This document shows, piece by piece, positions 1-8,579 of a stretch of DNA of 64,000 nt. The DNA comes from Kiloniella laminariae. Its GTDB lineage: Bacteria > Pseudomonadota > Alphaproteobacteria > Kiloniellales > Kiloniellaceae. A program made the translations under genes and the position numbers. Within the stretch, counting starts at the first letter, position 1. Each line of letters begins with the position of its first letter. The notes under the pieces are model-generated. The model worked only from the letters and a program-made list of their open reading frames with translations. It ran no database searches and had not been told where the DNA came from. The stretch lies in contig NZ_JAPWGY010000007.1 of NCBI RefSeq assembly GCF_027214005.1, positions 62,001-126,000 of the forward strand, read 5' to 3'.

Positions 1-2
1 AG

Positions 3-281
3 CGCATGGGCGTGAGCCATGCCACAGTTAACAAGATTGTCGGGCGGTTGCAGCGTGAAGGACTGGTGGTTTCTCGCCCCTATCGTTCGATCTTTTTAAC
101 GGATGAAGGCCGGGAAATGGCTGTTGAAGCCCGGCGTCGTCACGAGATTGTTGTAAAGTTTCTCAAAGCCGCAGGGGTGAGCCCTGAAACGGCAGAGATT
201 GACGCCGAGGGAATCGAACACCATGTCAGTGACGAGACACTTGATTGTCTCTCGGCGCTCACGGGCAAGATTGAAATCTGA
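3..281 (+). CDS. mntR: MntR/DtxR-family metal-dependent regulator, 3' part
   Basis: Only the C-terminal 92 or so codons are in the window; the frame is open to the left edge and reads Arg before the first Met, so the true start lies outside. The part present holds the end of a winged helix (S-H-A-T-V-N-K-I-V recognition helix, then Q-R-E-G-L-V wing) and the start of the dimerisation domain. The motif A-E-G-I-E-H matches the E-x-x-E-H manganese-binding set of Bacillus MntR, and an upstream R-R-H-E supplies another expected ligand. By family it represses manganese-uptake genes when Mn(II) is bound. The next gene is an iron superoxide dismutase, which fits a metal and oxidative-stress setting, but no operator was identified. 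The full length and the DNA-contacting N-terminus cannot be judged. Confidence 0.85.
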   Translation, partial: RMGVSHATVNKIVGRLQREGLVVSRPYRSIFLTDEGREMAVEARRRHEIVVKFLKAAGVSPETAEIDAEGIEHHVSDETLDCLSALTGKIEI

Positions 282-499
282 TATCCGGCTCTGAAATGTT
301 TTGGAAACCTTTGCAAAGGCGGGCAGCAAGCTCTCCGGGGAGTGCCGCGTGGCGTACTGTTTGTTCCCGGGTCCAAAAGATTGAAAATGAAAATCATCTT
401 ATCAGGTTTTTCGCTTTTGTACCGGGGGTGAAAAGCGCTAAAGTGCCGCTGAAATTTTGATACTCATTATTTGAAATTAGACAAACTGGGGAATGACCA

Positions 500-1105
500 A
501 TGGCTCTTGAATTACCAGCTCTTCCATATGCATACGACTCTCTTGGCCCATATATGTCAGCTGAGACACTCGAGTTTCATCACGACAAGCACCACAATGC
601 CTATGTCGTGAACGGCAACAAGCTTCTGGCCGGAACTGATCTGGAAGGAAAGTCGCTTGAAGAAATCGTTAAGGGCTCTTTTGGTGACGCGTCAAAGGCC
701 GGCATCTTCAACAATGCTGCACAGCACTGGAACCACATCGAATTCTGGAACATGATGAAGCCAAACGGTGGCGGTGCCATTCCTGGTGAACTGGAAAAGA
801 AAATCGTAGAGGACTTCGGCAGTGTGGATCAGTTCAAGGCTGATTTCATCAATGCCGGTGTTACCCAGTTTGGTTCCGGCTGGTGCTGGTTGGTCCTGAA
901 CAGCAACGGTAAGCTGGCTGTGACCAAAACGGCCAATGGCGAGAACCCGCTGGTCACCGGCGGTCACGCACTGCTCGGTTGTGATGTCTGGGAACATTCC
1001 TACTACATCGATTATCGCAATGCCCGCCCGGATTACGTGAAGGCGTTTGTCGATAATCTGGTAAACTGGGATTATGTTGCACAGCGCTTCGCAGCGGCAT
1101 CCTGA
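500..1105 (+). CDS. sodB: Superoxide dismutase, Fe type
   Basis: A cytoplasmic enzyme that converts superoxide to hydrogen peroxide and oxygen. The length of 201 residues is typical for the Fe/Mn family, and no signal peptide is present. The four metal ligands are visible as His27 (F-H-H-D-K-H-H), His79 (W-N-H-I-E-F-W), Asp162 and His166 (D-V-W-E-H-S-Y-Y). Gln75 in A-A-Q-H-W-N-H sits where Fe-type enzymes carry their second-sphere glutamine, so iron is the likely metal. The start follows GGGGAATGACCA with a plausible Shine-Dalgarno sequence. A 218-bp gap separates it from the MntR-like gene, so it probably has its own promoter, and a strong terminator follows. The protein family is certain; the metal preference is inferred. 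Confidence 0.97.
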   Translation: MALELPALPYAYDSLGPYMSAETLEFHHDKHHNAYVVNGNKLLAGTDLEGKSLEEIVKGSFGDASKAGIFNNAAQHWNHIEFWNMMKPNGGGAIPGELEKKIVEDFGSVDQFKADFINAGVTQFGSGWCWLVLNSNGKLAVTKTANGENPLVTGGHALLGCDVWEHSYYIDYRNARPDYVKAFVDNLVNWDYVAQRFAAAS

Positions 1106-1173
1106 AACGGTCTGGTTGCTGGCCTCTGTCCGGGTAATACAGGCCTGAGAACAGCATGAATGATCAGAAAGCG

Positions 1174-1213
1174 GAGCGGCCCGGATTTCCTGGCCGCTCT
1201 TTCGTTTTTTTGA
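1174..1213 (+). terminator. Intrinsic terminator after sodB
   Basis: GAGCGGCC (1174-1181) pairs with GGCCGCTC (1192-1199). The 8-bp stem has a 10-nt loop and is followed by a T-rich tract to 1213. It lies 69 bases after the sodB stop codon. Confidence 0.85.
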
Positions 1214-1324
1214 AGCAGAGAATGTATCATCGATGTTTCCTTTCCCGAGGGTTCCTGTTATTTTGCCTAGGAATTTTTCAGGCTTCCTCCAGGGAGCTTC
1301 GGGTTGGTACGGAGAAAGAAGAGT

Positions 1325-3004
1325 ATGAGAGCATTGCGACGGATCGCAGGGATCGTGGTAGCCTTTGTATCTGGCGTCGGCTCATTATCTGGGCAAGCTC
1401 TGGCGCAGCAGGCAATACAGGACCCTGCAGCGAATCAGGTTCTGGCTTTTGATGGTGCGGATTACAGTGGCGCCGGGAAGCTGTTTAACCTGCCAGATGG
1501 TCAGCTCTACTCGTTTATTCCGTCTCTGGAAGATTTCTCCGGAAAGATTTCCTCGATCAAGCTGGGTGACCAGGTTGGCGTGATTCTTTTCCGGGAAGAG
1601 CTGTTTCAGACGACGGATAATTCCTGTGCACCGATTATCGGAACACGCGAAGAGCCGCACCTGCTGTGGAAAGGTGCAACGGCAGACCTGCTGCCGCCCC
1701 GCCCAAGTTCGAATATTCCACTTGCGATGCCCGTCCCCCAGGACAATGCCTATGCTTCGATGATTATCTATCGGCGAGACGTTGGGCCGCCTCCCGGCGT
1801 CTTGATGTTACAGCGTCTTAACAGCTATAGCCGTGGCTGTGGCAACGTGCTCGACCAGCTTAATTATCGACGGGTGTTTATCCCTGCCTGGGATAACGGG
1901 AAAACCGGCTACTGCCAGAATCTTGTTGGCCCGACCAGTTATGCCGGCGCCAGAAGTACATTCCGTTTCAATGACAGTGACCAGTTGATTTTCATGCATC
2001 CGGAATCAATGGATCAGGGCTACCGGACTGTAAAGCACCGGGTTCGTTCTACGCTCTATGATTTTCCGGATTGTCAGGGAAATCATGTGACTTTCCCCTT
2101 TAAGGCAGAGAGCATCCACAAATTCAATCTTGCTGATTATGGCTATAAAGGGCGGGCGCGCTCGGTAAAGGTCGAGTATGTCTCTGGGCCTGCTGCGGGG
2201 ATCTCGTCTCTGGCAGTTGCTGCTGCACCTGTCACCACACAGACTGTTGCGCCATCAGTTCCGCAAGCTGTGCCTTCGGCTTCTGCTTCTGTGAAAAATC
2301 CTGCAGTCCCTCAAGCAGCTGTACAGTCTCAGCAGGCAGCCGTTCCTGCACCGTCGTCCGCTGTTGTGCCACAGCCAGCGACCAGAAGCCTTGCTCCTGC
2401 CACTGCGCCGACGACACAAACTGTAACGCCAGTTACTACACCATCGGCTGCAGCTACGCCAATTGCTCCACCACCAGCGGCCTATCCAGATGCAAGTGGT
2501 GATCTTGCCGCGGCAGGGATTACAGCAGCGAGGGATGATGCTTTGGTTCCTGTGCCGACAATCGCACCTGAAGCGGGCGTCCCTCAGCGGCAAACCATTG
2601 CGACCGAGCCGGAAAACTCTCTCTTTACACCTTCGTACCAGTTGTTTGAAGGTCAGCCGAATACACCTGTGGCCAGTGAGCCTCTGGGGACTTCTGGATC
2701 ATCGGGCCAGGGGACCTTGCCGACAGAAGCGGCGGAACAGGTCGCGATCCGCCCGGCAGGGGGGACACCTTTTGAGTTTCCGGTTTTCGATGCCTATCGC
2801 CTGAACTATTGCCTGACACCAGGGACAAACTGTGGTGAAGCCGCGGCAACAGAGTGGTGCAGCAAGAAAGGCTTTACAAAGGCCCTGGCCTGGGTGCGTG
2901 ATAACAACATCGGCTCGCTCTACCCAACCATGAACATGGGTTCAAAAACAATCTGTTCCAGCTATAACTGTGATGGTTTCAAGGAGCTGACCTGCGGGAA
3001 CTGA
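1325..3004 (+). CDS. Exported protein with crystallin-like motifs, low-complexity linker and Cys-rich C-terminal domain
   Basis: I do not recognise a named gene. The ATG at 1325 follows GGAG at 1311 and is preferred over the in-frame TTG at 1304; it gives 559 residues. An N-terminal signal peptide (basic start, hydrophobic core, A-L-A-Q-Q cleavage region near residue 28) sends it to the periplasm or beyond. Residues about 40-110 and 240-295 each look like a beta/gamma-crystallin Greek-key repeat (D-Y-S-G-x-G-K-L-F-N-L and a later S-T-L-Y-D-F-P-D-C-Q-G). A linker of about 170 residues rich in Ala, Pro, Val, Thr and Gln follows. The last 75 residues form a compact domain with seven cysteines (Y-C-L-T-P-G-T-N-C-G, W-C-S-K-K-G-F, C-S-S-Y-N-C) resembling a short Cys module found in other exported bacterial proteins. 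The function is unknown; a calcium-binding or wall-surface role would be a guess. Confidence 0.8.
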   Translation: MRALRRIAGIVVAFVSGVGSLSGQALAQQAIQDPAANQVLAFDGADYSGAGKLFNLPDGQLYSFIPSLEDFSGKISSIKLGDQVGVILFREELFQTTDNSCAPIIGTREEPHLLWKGATADLLPPRPSSNIPLAMPVPQDNAYASMIIYRRDVGPPPGVLMLQRLNSYSRGCGNVLDQLNYRRVFIPAWDNGKTGYCQNLVGPTSYAGARSTFRFNDSDQLIFMHPESMDQGYRTVKHRVRSTLYDFPDCQGNHVTFPFKAESIHKFNLADYGYKGRARSVKVEYVSGPAAGISSLAVAAAPVTTQTVAPSVPQAVPSASASVKNPAVPQAAVQSQQAAVPAPSSAVVPQPATRSLAPATAPTTQTVTPVTTPSAAATPIAPPPAAYPDASGDLAAAGITAARDDALVPVPTIAPEAGVPQRQTIATEPENSLFTPSYQLFEGQPNTPVASEPLGTSGSSGQGTLPTEAAEQVAIRPAGGTPFEFPVFDAYRLNYCLTPGTNCGEAAATEWCSKKGFTKALAWVRDNNIGSLYPTMNMGSKTICSSYNCDGFKELTCGN

Positions 3005-3038
3005 TTGTTCTCCGGCGATTTGAAACAAGACGAATTGC

Positions 3039-3069
3039 AAACGGCGGGATTGTAAAATCCTGCCGTTTT
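3039..3069. terminator. Bidirectional hairpin terminator between convergent genes
   Basis: A 13-bp stem pairs 3039-3051 with 3056-3068 around the tetraloop GTAA, with one G-T pair. It starts with AAA and ends with TTTT, so it can serve both the exported-protein gene and the minus-strand gene ending at 3070. Confidence 0.8.
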
Positions 3070-3435
3070 CTATGGGCGGGTGGTTGCTTTTTTATATGCC
3101 AGTGCCACCAGCTTGTGGTGGTGCGCTTTCGCATCTTCACCCTGATCACTGCCCTGATATTGGCCGAGTTCTTTAAGCAGCAGAAAGAAGCCTGCTCTGG
3201 GAATGGCGGGATCTCCCCGGCTGACAGCCAGAGAGGCGAATGATATTTCGCCTTCTGCATGGTCCTGTCGGAGAATGCTTTCCAGTATCTGGGTCAGGCG
3301 ATGGATCACCTGTGGCCCGGGGATTTCGGCCTCAAGGGCCAGCTGTCGATAGCTGATAATCGTTTGTTGCCGCGCGATAGTCTCAAGGACATGTCGGACC
3401 CGGCGTTCCATTTCGGGGGTGAAGTTCTGGTTCAC
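3070..3435 (-). CDS. Conserved small alphaproteobacterial protein of unknown function
   Basis: This 121-residue soluble protein starts at a GTG at 3435 with AGGA seven bases upstream. The N-terminal half is helical and charged (E-M-E-R-R-V-R-H-V-L-E-T-I). A short stretch I-S-Y-R-Q-L-A follows, then I-H-R-L-T-x-x-L-E. The block S-L-A-V-S-R-G, then I-P-R-A-G-F-F-L-L-L-K-E-L-G, resembles a pattern I associate with conserved hypothetical proteins of alphaproteobacteria. The phrase I-S-Y-R-Q-L-A recalls MGMT-like or HTH proteins, but no catalytic motif is present. It is convergent with the exported-protein gene and 39 bp downstream of a GntR regulator on the same strand, so the two may be co-transcribed. 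No function is assigned. Confidence 0.75.
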   Translation of the reverse strand: MNQNFTPEMERRVRHVLETIARQQTIISYRQLALEAEIPGPQVIHRLTQILESILRQDHAEGEISFASLAVSRGDPAIPRAGFFLLLKELGQYQGSDQGEDAKAHHHKLVALAYKKATTRP

Positions 3436-3474
3436 AAAAGAGTCCTGTTTCTGGGAGTTGCAACACCTTCATGG

Positions 3475-4194
3475 CTAACTTTGAAAAATTTCCTCGTAAT
3501 TCCTGAAGCTGTAATCTTTGCGGCGCGACCTGCCTTTGGGCCATGACTGATTGGCGTGGGTCATTTTGGTCCGATCGATATGCTTTGCCAAAAGTTTCTC
3601 TGCGGCAGTGACGCGGCGCGCTTTTAACAGAGTCAAAATCTCTCCATGGTCGGCATAGGATTTGTTTTTTTCGGCCTGCGTGCGTAAAAATCGAAACATA
3701 AGGGCCGTCACAAGCGGGGCCAGGCTGTCGTAACTTTTGCTGAGAAAATCATTCCCGGCATAGTCAAACAGACATCGATGAAAAGCCGCATCTTTTATCT
3801 GGCATTCTTTCCAGTCGTGATGTTTGAAGGCATCCAGCATTTGCTCGAGCAGGAAAGAAAGATTCTCGATCAGTTGTTCAGGATTGTTTTCCATAGCCAG
3901 CACGAGTGCTCGTGTCTCTAGAAGGGATCTGAACTCCAGGAGCTGTTCTATGCTTTCGTTGCTTGGATTAACGACATAGCAGCCCGATTGGGGAATGATT
4001 TCAACCAGTCCTTTTATCTTTAATTCTGACAGAGCTGTTCTGATTGGTGCGCGGCTGATTTTCAAAGCCTGAGCCAGACCATTTTCAGAAAGAGGCTCTC
4101 CAAAATCGAGTTTGCCGTGAATAATAGCTGTCTCGATTTGAGCGTAAGCATAATCAGAGAGGTTCCCGGCGGGTTTTTCTGTGGTGTTGTTCAT
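3475..4194 (-). CDS. GntR-family transcriptional regulator (FadR/FCD subfamily)
   Basis: The 239-residue protein has a winged helix at about residues 10-80 (L-S-E-N-G-L-A-Q-A-L-K-I-S-R-A-P-I-R-T-A-L-S-E-L), which is the classic GntR signature. A seven-helix FCD ligand domain follows from about residue 88 (L-L-E-F-R-S-L-L-E-T-R-A-L). FCD domains often bind a metal and a small organic acid; A-A-F-H-R-C-L-F and a late K-H-I-D-R-T stretch are candidate ligand regions. Nearby genes are pgk (divergent) and a small conserved gene (downstream). Neither is an obvious catabolic target, so the effector and regulon are unknown. The 310-bp divergent gap could hold its operator. Confidence 0.9.
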   Translation of the reverse strand: MNNTTEKPAGNLSDYAYAQIETAIIHGKLDFGEPLSENGLAQALKISRAPIRTALSELKIKGLVEIIPQSGCYVVNPSNESIEQLLEFRSLLETRALVLAMENNPEQLIENLSFLLEQMLDAFKHHDWKECQIKDAAFHRCLFDYAGNDFLSKSYDSLAPLVTALMFRFLRTQAEKNKSYADHGEILTLLKARRVTAAEKLLAKHIDRTKMTHANQSWPKGRSRRKDYSFRNYEEIFQS

Positions 4195-4504
4195 TCTTAT
4201 TCCGGATGACTGAAGCGCTTTGTGACAGATTTAACTGGTCAGTATCAGATTGAAGCCAATTTTTAGATATGTTTCAGATTGTTGACCGCGGTTCGTTGTA
4301 ATGCAATCCCGCTGATACCGATTTTTCCTGTTGGTGCTGAGACGCAGAATTCTTTGCTCAAGAAGATATCTTGCGGACAAGTTTGTTGAGAGGTGGGGGC
4401 GTGTAACCATTTCCTTCTTGAACTGGGCGGGGGGACTCTGTACCAATTTGGCTAATTAAAAAGCGGCCTGGACGACAGATTTCGTACAAGAATCACAGGA
4501 AGTA
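4195..4504. other. Divergent intergenic region, GntR gene / pgk
   Basis: This 310-bp region has no convincing gene; the short minus-strand frame inside it has no recognisable protein features. It must hold the promoters of the GntR gene and pgk. I see no clear palindromic operator. AGGAAG at 4497-4502 is the pgk ribosome-binding site. Confidence 0.6.
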
Positions 4505-5710
4505 ATGATGAGCCAGTTTAAAACTATCGACAATTTCGACTTGAGCGGTAAACGGGTTTTGGTTCGAGTAGACTTTAACGTCCCCGTTGTAGATGGAAAG
4601 ATTTCAGATAACAGCCGGATCGTCCGGGTTATTCCAACCCTGAAAGACCTGAAAGCCAAGGGTGCCAAAATTATCCTTATGGCCCACTTTGGACGTCCGA
4701 AAGGCAAAGCAGTTCCTGAGATGACTCTTTTGCCAGTGGTTGCCGGGCTTTCAGAAGCTTTGGGAGGAGAAAAAATCTCCTTTGCCCCAGACTGTATCGG
4801 GTCCGAGGCTGCGGCAAAGGTCGAGGCTTTGGGCGAAGGAGAGATCCTGTTGCTGGAAAACCTGCGGTTTCACGCCGGAGAAGAGGCCAATGATCCTGCC
4901 TTTGCTGCCGAATTGGCCAAGCTGGGCGATCTATACATCAACGATGCTTTTTCTGCAGCCCACCGCGCGCATGCCTCGACGGAAGCCCTTGCCCGGCTTT
5001 TACCGGCAGCGGCAGGCCGTCTGATGCAGATGGAGCTGGAGCATCTTGAACAGGCGTTGGGACACCCCAAGCGCCCGGTAGCGGCCCTGGTTGGGGGGGC
5101 GAAGGTTTCGACCAAACTCGATCTTCTTGGAAATCTGGTTGGCAAGGTAGACGTCCTGGTGATCGGTGGTGGAATGGCGAACACCTTCCTCAATGCGCAA
5201 GGGATTGCTGTTGGGCGCTCGCTTTGTGAACATGAAATGGCGGATACGGCACGGACCATCCTTGAGGAGGCAGAAAAAAGAGGATGCAAGGTCATCCTGC
5301 CTTCGGATGTTGTTGTTGCTACAGGATTGAGCGCAGGGGTTGCGACTTCAGTCGTCGCGGCAACGGCGGTTCCAGAAAACCAAATGATCCTGGATGCAGG
5401 CCCTGCCTCTGCCCAGGAGATCGCTGCCGAACTTAAAAACTGTAAAACCCTTGTCTGGAACGGGCCTTTGGGTTGTTTTGAAACAAAACCTTTTGATCAG
5501 GCAACGAACCAGGTTGCCCAGGCAGCGGCCGCTTTGACCAAATCTGGTCACCTGCTGACAGTTGCAGGTGGCGGCGATACGGTTTCTGCGCTGATACATG
5601 CTGGTGTGGAACAGGATTTTTCCTATATTTCCACAGCGGGTGGCGCTTTCCTCGAATGGCTCGAGGGAAAAACCCTGCCGGGGGTTCAGGTGTTGCAGGA
5701 CGTTGCCTGA
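4505..5710 (+). CDS. pgk: Phosphoglycerate kinase
   Basis: A cytoplasmic glycolytic and gluconeogenic enzyme that interconverts 1,3-bisphosphoglycerate plus ADP and 3-phosphoglycerate plus ATP. The 401-residue length is standard. The signature R-V-D-F-N-V-P is near residue 24, the substrate-binding H-F-G-R-P near residue 62, and the nucleotide-site G-G-A-K-V-S-T-K and G-G-G-D-T-V-S-A blocks are present. Two adjacent ATGs (4505 and 4508) are possible; Shine-Dalgarno spacing to AGGAAG slightly favours 4508. The gene stands alone on this strand, not beside gap or fba, and ends at a strong hairpin. Confidence 0.97.
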   Translation: MMSQFKTIDNFDLSGKRVLVRVDFNVPVVDGKISDNSRIVRVIPTLKDLKAKGAKIILMAHFGRPKGKAVPEMTLLPVVAGLSEALGGEKISFAPDCIGSEAAAKVEALGEGEILLLENLRFHAGEEANDPAFAAELAKLGDLYINDAFSAAHRAHASTEALARLLPAAAGRLMQMELEHLEQALGHPKRPVAALVGGAKVSTKLDLLGNLVGKVDVLVIGGGMANTFLNAQGIAVGRSLCEHEMADTARTILEEAEKRGCKVILPSDVVVATGLSAGVATSVVAATAVPENQMILDAGPASAQEIAAELKNCKTLVWNGPLGCFETKPFDQATNQVAQAAAALTKSGHLLTVAGGGDTVSALIHAGVEQDFSYISTAGGAFLEWLEGKTLPGVQVLQDVA

Positions 5711-5743
5711 GGCGTCAGCGGTTCGCATAATGGCAAGTGTAAG

Positions 5744-5773
5744 CTGGGTCCTCTCTAGAGAGGGCCCAGTTTT
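5744..5773. terminator. Bidirectional terminator, pgk / azlD
   Basis: CTGGG-T-CCTCTC (5744-5755) pairs with GAGAGG-G-CCCAG (5758-5769), including one T-G pair, and is followed by TTTT. The core CTCTCTAGAGAG is a perfect palindrome. The stop codon of the opposing azlD gene lies inside the stem (5755-5757). Confidence 0.8.
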
Positions 5774-6117
5774 GCCATTAACACCAGGGCGATTGCTCCA
5801 GAGGCAACCCCGATGAGCAGGTTCTTGCGGGTGAGGAAAAAGACTGCGAGCGAGATAACAGTTGCCCCTGCTCGCTGTTCTATCCCCAGCTCAGCGAGAG
5901 GCCCGATTGGAAGCAGGATCATACGCGATATCAGTCCGGCAAGCAGGGCATAGGCGACACAGGTGACCCAACGGAACAGAGAGCTGTCCTTGTCTACCTT
6001 TCCGGAAACAGCAACGCCAAGTGCCCGCCAGAAATACGTGACTATGGCAGCAGCACCCAACGCGGCAAGGGGCGCAAGGAACTCTGGTGTCAGAAAGCCT
6101 GAAGATAGTTCTGTCAT
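5755..6117 (-). CDS. azlD: AzlD-type small subunit of a branched-chain amino-acid exporter
   Basis: The 120-residue protein has three to four membrane segments and the usual AzlD size. Recognisable features are the N-terminal hydrophobic block, an R-A-L-G-V-A stretch, and the G-L-I-S-R-M-I-L-L-P-I-G motif near the middle. AzlD is the small partner of AzlC; together they export branched-chain or related amino acids across the inner membrane. The start codon overlaps the end of azlC by four bases (ATGA), indicating translational coupling. The exact substrate cannot be read from sequence. Confidence 0.88.
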   Translation of the reverse strand: MTELSSGFLTPEFLAPLAALGAAAIVTYFWRALGVAVSGKVDKDSSLFRWVTCVAYALLAGLISRMILLPIGPLAELGIEQRAGATVISLAVFFLTRKNLLIGVASGAIALVLMAKLGPL

Positions 6118-6866
6118 TCCGTTTTGACCTTCCTGATCTTTCTTCTGGTCTGTCGCTCAGCTATGTAAAAGGCGATGGTTCCTCCGATCAGGCCAGTAAT
6201 CAGCAGATTCCAGTCCGGACTCAAGAGGAAGGTAAGGGGGCCTAGAATGGCCCCAAGGATCAAGGCTGTTGGACGGCCTGGTTGGGTGAAATCGGCGACA
6301 AAAACCAGCATGAAATAAACCGGATTGAGGAAGACCAGCCCCATGGTGATTTCACCGGGCAGTATTCCCGGCAGGTAATAGCCAACTGCTGTGGACAGCA
6401 TACAGATGCTCCACAGGGGAATAACAAAGCCGATAAAATAGGGAAACCTCTGTTCCTCGGGCAAGAGAGGGCATTGTCGCATGGCCGCGGCCCAACCGGT
6501 AACTGCTATAAAATTACTCATAAAATAATAAGCGATTTTTGGAGTGGTTTTGTTCCTGATATGGGGCATGAGAACAATGGTCATGGGAAGCAAACGGCAG
6601 TTGATCAGGGCAACTGCCGCCGCGATGGCAAAAAGGGAGGCATCGACGGCATAGAGTTCCATCGTGGCTATCTGGCCGGGAATGGCCCAATTAATGCCAG
6701 AGGATAACAAGGCGTGCCAGATCTCGAGACCAGTTTCACTGACCAGGGCACCAAAACCCATATAGGTACTGCCGAGGATAATGGCCGGAATGCCAAAGGC
6801 ATCCTTGCAGCCATTAATATAGGCAAGACGCACCGAGCCAAAATCCCGGGGTGGGGAACTTTTCAT
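6114..6866 (-). CDS. azlC: AzlC-family branched-chain amino-acid exporter, large subunit
   Basis: This integral membrane protein has about seven to eight hydrophobic segments. Family signatures include the early G-x-x-D-A-F-G-I-P and the N-C-R-L-L-P-M-T motif after the second or third helix. I chose the ATG at 6866 (250 residues), which matches family length; the upstream GTG at 6914 would add 16 residues. It forms the exporter with azlD, which overlaps its 3' end. A palindrome about 95 bp upstream (6959-6975) is a candidate operator. AzlCD systems are often controlled by Lrp/AsnC regulators, but the nearest such gene here is 4 kb away and clearly paired with another operon. Confidence 0.9.
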   Translation of the reverse strand: MKSSPPRDFGSVRLAYINGCKDAFGIPAIILGSTYMGFGALVSETGLEIWHALLSSGINWAIPGQIATMELYAVDASLFAIAAAVALINCRLLPMTIVLMPHIRNKTTPKIAYYFMSNFIAVTGWAAAMRQCPLLPEEQRFPYFIGFVIPLWSICMLSTAVGYYLPGILPGEITMGLVFLNPVYFMLVFVADFTQPGRPTALILGAILGPLTFLLSPDWNLLITGLIGGTIAFYIAERQTRRKIRKVKTE

Positions 6867-6958
6867 ATCCGGGAGAGACTCCGGGCATAGTTTCAGGGAG
6901 ATAAAGGCTATCACAGCATAGAGGCTGCAGGGTATTTTCTTGCTGCTATGCGGTAAAA

Positions 6959-6975
6959 ATATTGCGATGCAATAT
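6959..6975. promoter_or_regulatory. Inverted repeat upstream of azlCD
   Basis: ATATTGC-GAT-GCAATAT is a perfect 7-bp inverted repeat with a 3-bp centre. It lies between the end of the histidine-kinase gene and azlC, both on the minus strand. It is AT-rich and lacks a T-run, so an operator fits better than a terminator. Confidence 0.4.
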
Positions 6976-6998
6976 CAAGGGGCGCGTCTCTTTGCCCT

Positions 6999-8579
6999 TC
7001 AGGCCTGATTTCCAGCATCGGCCATAATTCGTGACGCAGGTAACATGCAGGTTACCGTTGTCCCTTTTTCAGGCTGGCTTGTCATGGAAAGTTCGCCCCC
7101 ATGCAGACGCACAAGGCCGAGAGCAAGGGGCAAACCTAGCCCTGTGCCATCGAACTGTCGGCTGAGCGTACTGTCAATCTGGGAAAAGGGTTCAAAGGCC
7201 TTGGGGATATCCGCTTCGGCAATGCCGATCCCTGAATCGGTGACAACAAATTCAAAATTGCCTTCATCATTGATGCCGCCCGAGAGTTCCACAATGCCGC
7301 CAGCAGGTGTGAATTTAACTGCGTTGGCGAGAATATTGATGAGAACCTGCTTCAGCTTACGCTGATCGGCATAGAGCATGGGCAATTTCGACGGCAGCGA
7401 CAGCTTGAGCTTGAGACCGGCATTTTCTGCACGTTCAATCATTAACCGCTGAACCGAGACGGCCAGCTTCAGAGGATCCATGGTGTCTTCGAGCAGTTCA
7501 AGTTTGCCTGCTTCGATCTTTGCCACATCAAGGATATCATTGATCACACTGAGAAGATGGCGCGCCGAGAAATGAATGTCGTGGGAATATTCATGATACT
7601 GCTTGTTACCAAGCGGACCGAGTAACTGGGAAGACATCATTTCGGAAAATCCGATAATGGCATTCAAAGGCGTGCGCAACTCATGGCTCATGTTTGCCAG
7701 AAACTCTGACTTGGCCCGGTTGGCGACTTCCGCTGTTTCCTTGGCAACCTGCAGGGCACTCTGCTGGTGCTGTTGCTCGGTGATATCCCGCGCACTGCCC
7801 CGATAACCGGCATACTCCCCGCCGTTCCGGGTGTAAAAAGGCAGGCCGCTAACCAGAAACAGCCGTTCGTCCTTGTTTCTGGTCTCGATTTTTAATTGCT
7901 CATCCCGAAAAGGCTTGTGGATACCTCTGCCTCTAGGGTCATCAAAGACCCGTGTTGCTGTAAGGGAGAGTTCCTTGATGTTCTTGCCCAGGAGTTCGCT
8001 GGGGTGATAGCCGAGAATTTTCTGCACCTGTGGCGAGACATAGGTAAGGTTGAGCTGACTGTCTGTTTCCCAGGTCCAGTCAGAAACCAGACGTGCCATA
8101 TCGTTCAGACGGTCGGTAACGGTCGCCAGTGCCTGTTTTATCTGGGTGATTTCATCGTTTGGCCGAAGAACGACTGCCGTCGCACCGGTCGTGTTGGAGC
8201 TATGGTCAAGGTGATGGTAGGAAGCGAGATAGTGCGCGGATTTACCGTTCTGTATGATTATGTATTCGTCGGGATCCTGGCCCCCCGCAAGTTTGATGGC
8301 CTCGATTTCCCCTGCGGTATAGGGAGGGGAAATTGCATTCTCTAGTAGATTGGTGCGGGCGATTTCGTCGGCGATCTCTTCATAGGCAGCATTGGCAAAG
8401 ATAATCTGTCCATCGCTGTTGATCACACAGGTAGGTGGCCCGTTGTGAACGATGTCGTTTTTCAGTGCTGAAATGGCTTCGAATGCCCCGCTCAAATTGT
8501 GCGGCAGGCCGTTCCCTTTTTTAAGTTGGTCACGGTCTTTCGGCATCTTGACAATGCGACCCCTGCTTCCTCGTGTCAT
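6999..8579 (-). CDS. PAS-domain sensor histidine kinase
   Basis: The 526-residue protein lacks any clear membrane segment, so it should be cytoplasmic. Two PAS modules occupy about residues 45-150 and 155-275; the second has a PAC-like end (Y-A-G-Y-R-G-S-A-R-D-I-T). The HisKA domain carries the phosphoacceptor in N-M-S-H-E-L-R-T-P-L-N (about residue 300). The ATPase domain shows the N box (N-A-V-K-F-T-P), D-S-G-I-G-I and G-T-G-L-G-L-P. No receiver domain is fused and no response regulator is adjacent. The start overlaps the stop of the DUF2336 gene by four bases, so the two are co-translated and probably work together. Confidence 0.93.
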   Translation of the reverse strand: MTRGSRGRIVKMPKDRDQLKKGNGLPHNLSGAFEAISALKNDIVHNGPPTCVINSDGQIIFANAAYEEIADEIARTNLLENAISPPYTAGEIEAIKLAGGQDPDEYIIIQNGKSAHYLASYHHLDHSSNTTGATAVVLRPNDEITQIKQALATVTDRLNDMARLVSDWTWETDSQLNLTYVSPQVQKILGYHPSELLGKNIKELSLTATRVFDDPRGRGIHKPFRDEQLKIETRNKDERLFLVSGLPFYTRNGGEYAGYRGSARDITEQQHQQSALQVAKETAEVANRAKSEFLANMSHELRTPLNAIIGFSEMMSSQLLGPLGNKQYHEYSHDIHFSARHLLSVINDILDVAKIEAGKLELLEDTMDPLKLAVSVQRLMIERAENAGLKLKLSLPSKLPMLYADQRKLKQVLINILANAVKFTPAGGIVELSGGINDEGNFEFVVTDSGIGIAEADIPKAFEPFSQIDSTLSRQFDGTGLGLPLALGLVRLHGGELSMTSQPEKGTTVTCMLPASRIMADAGNQA

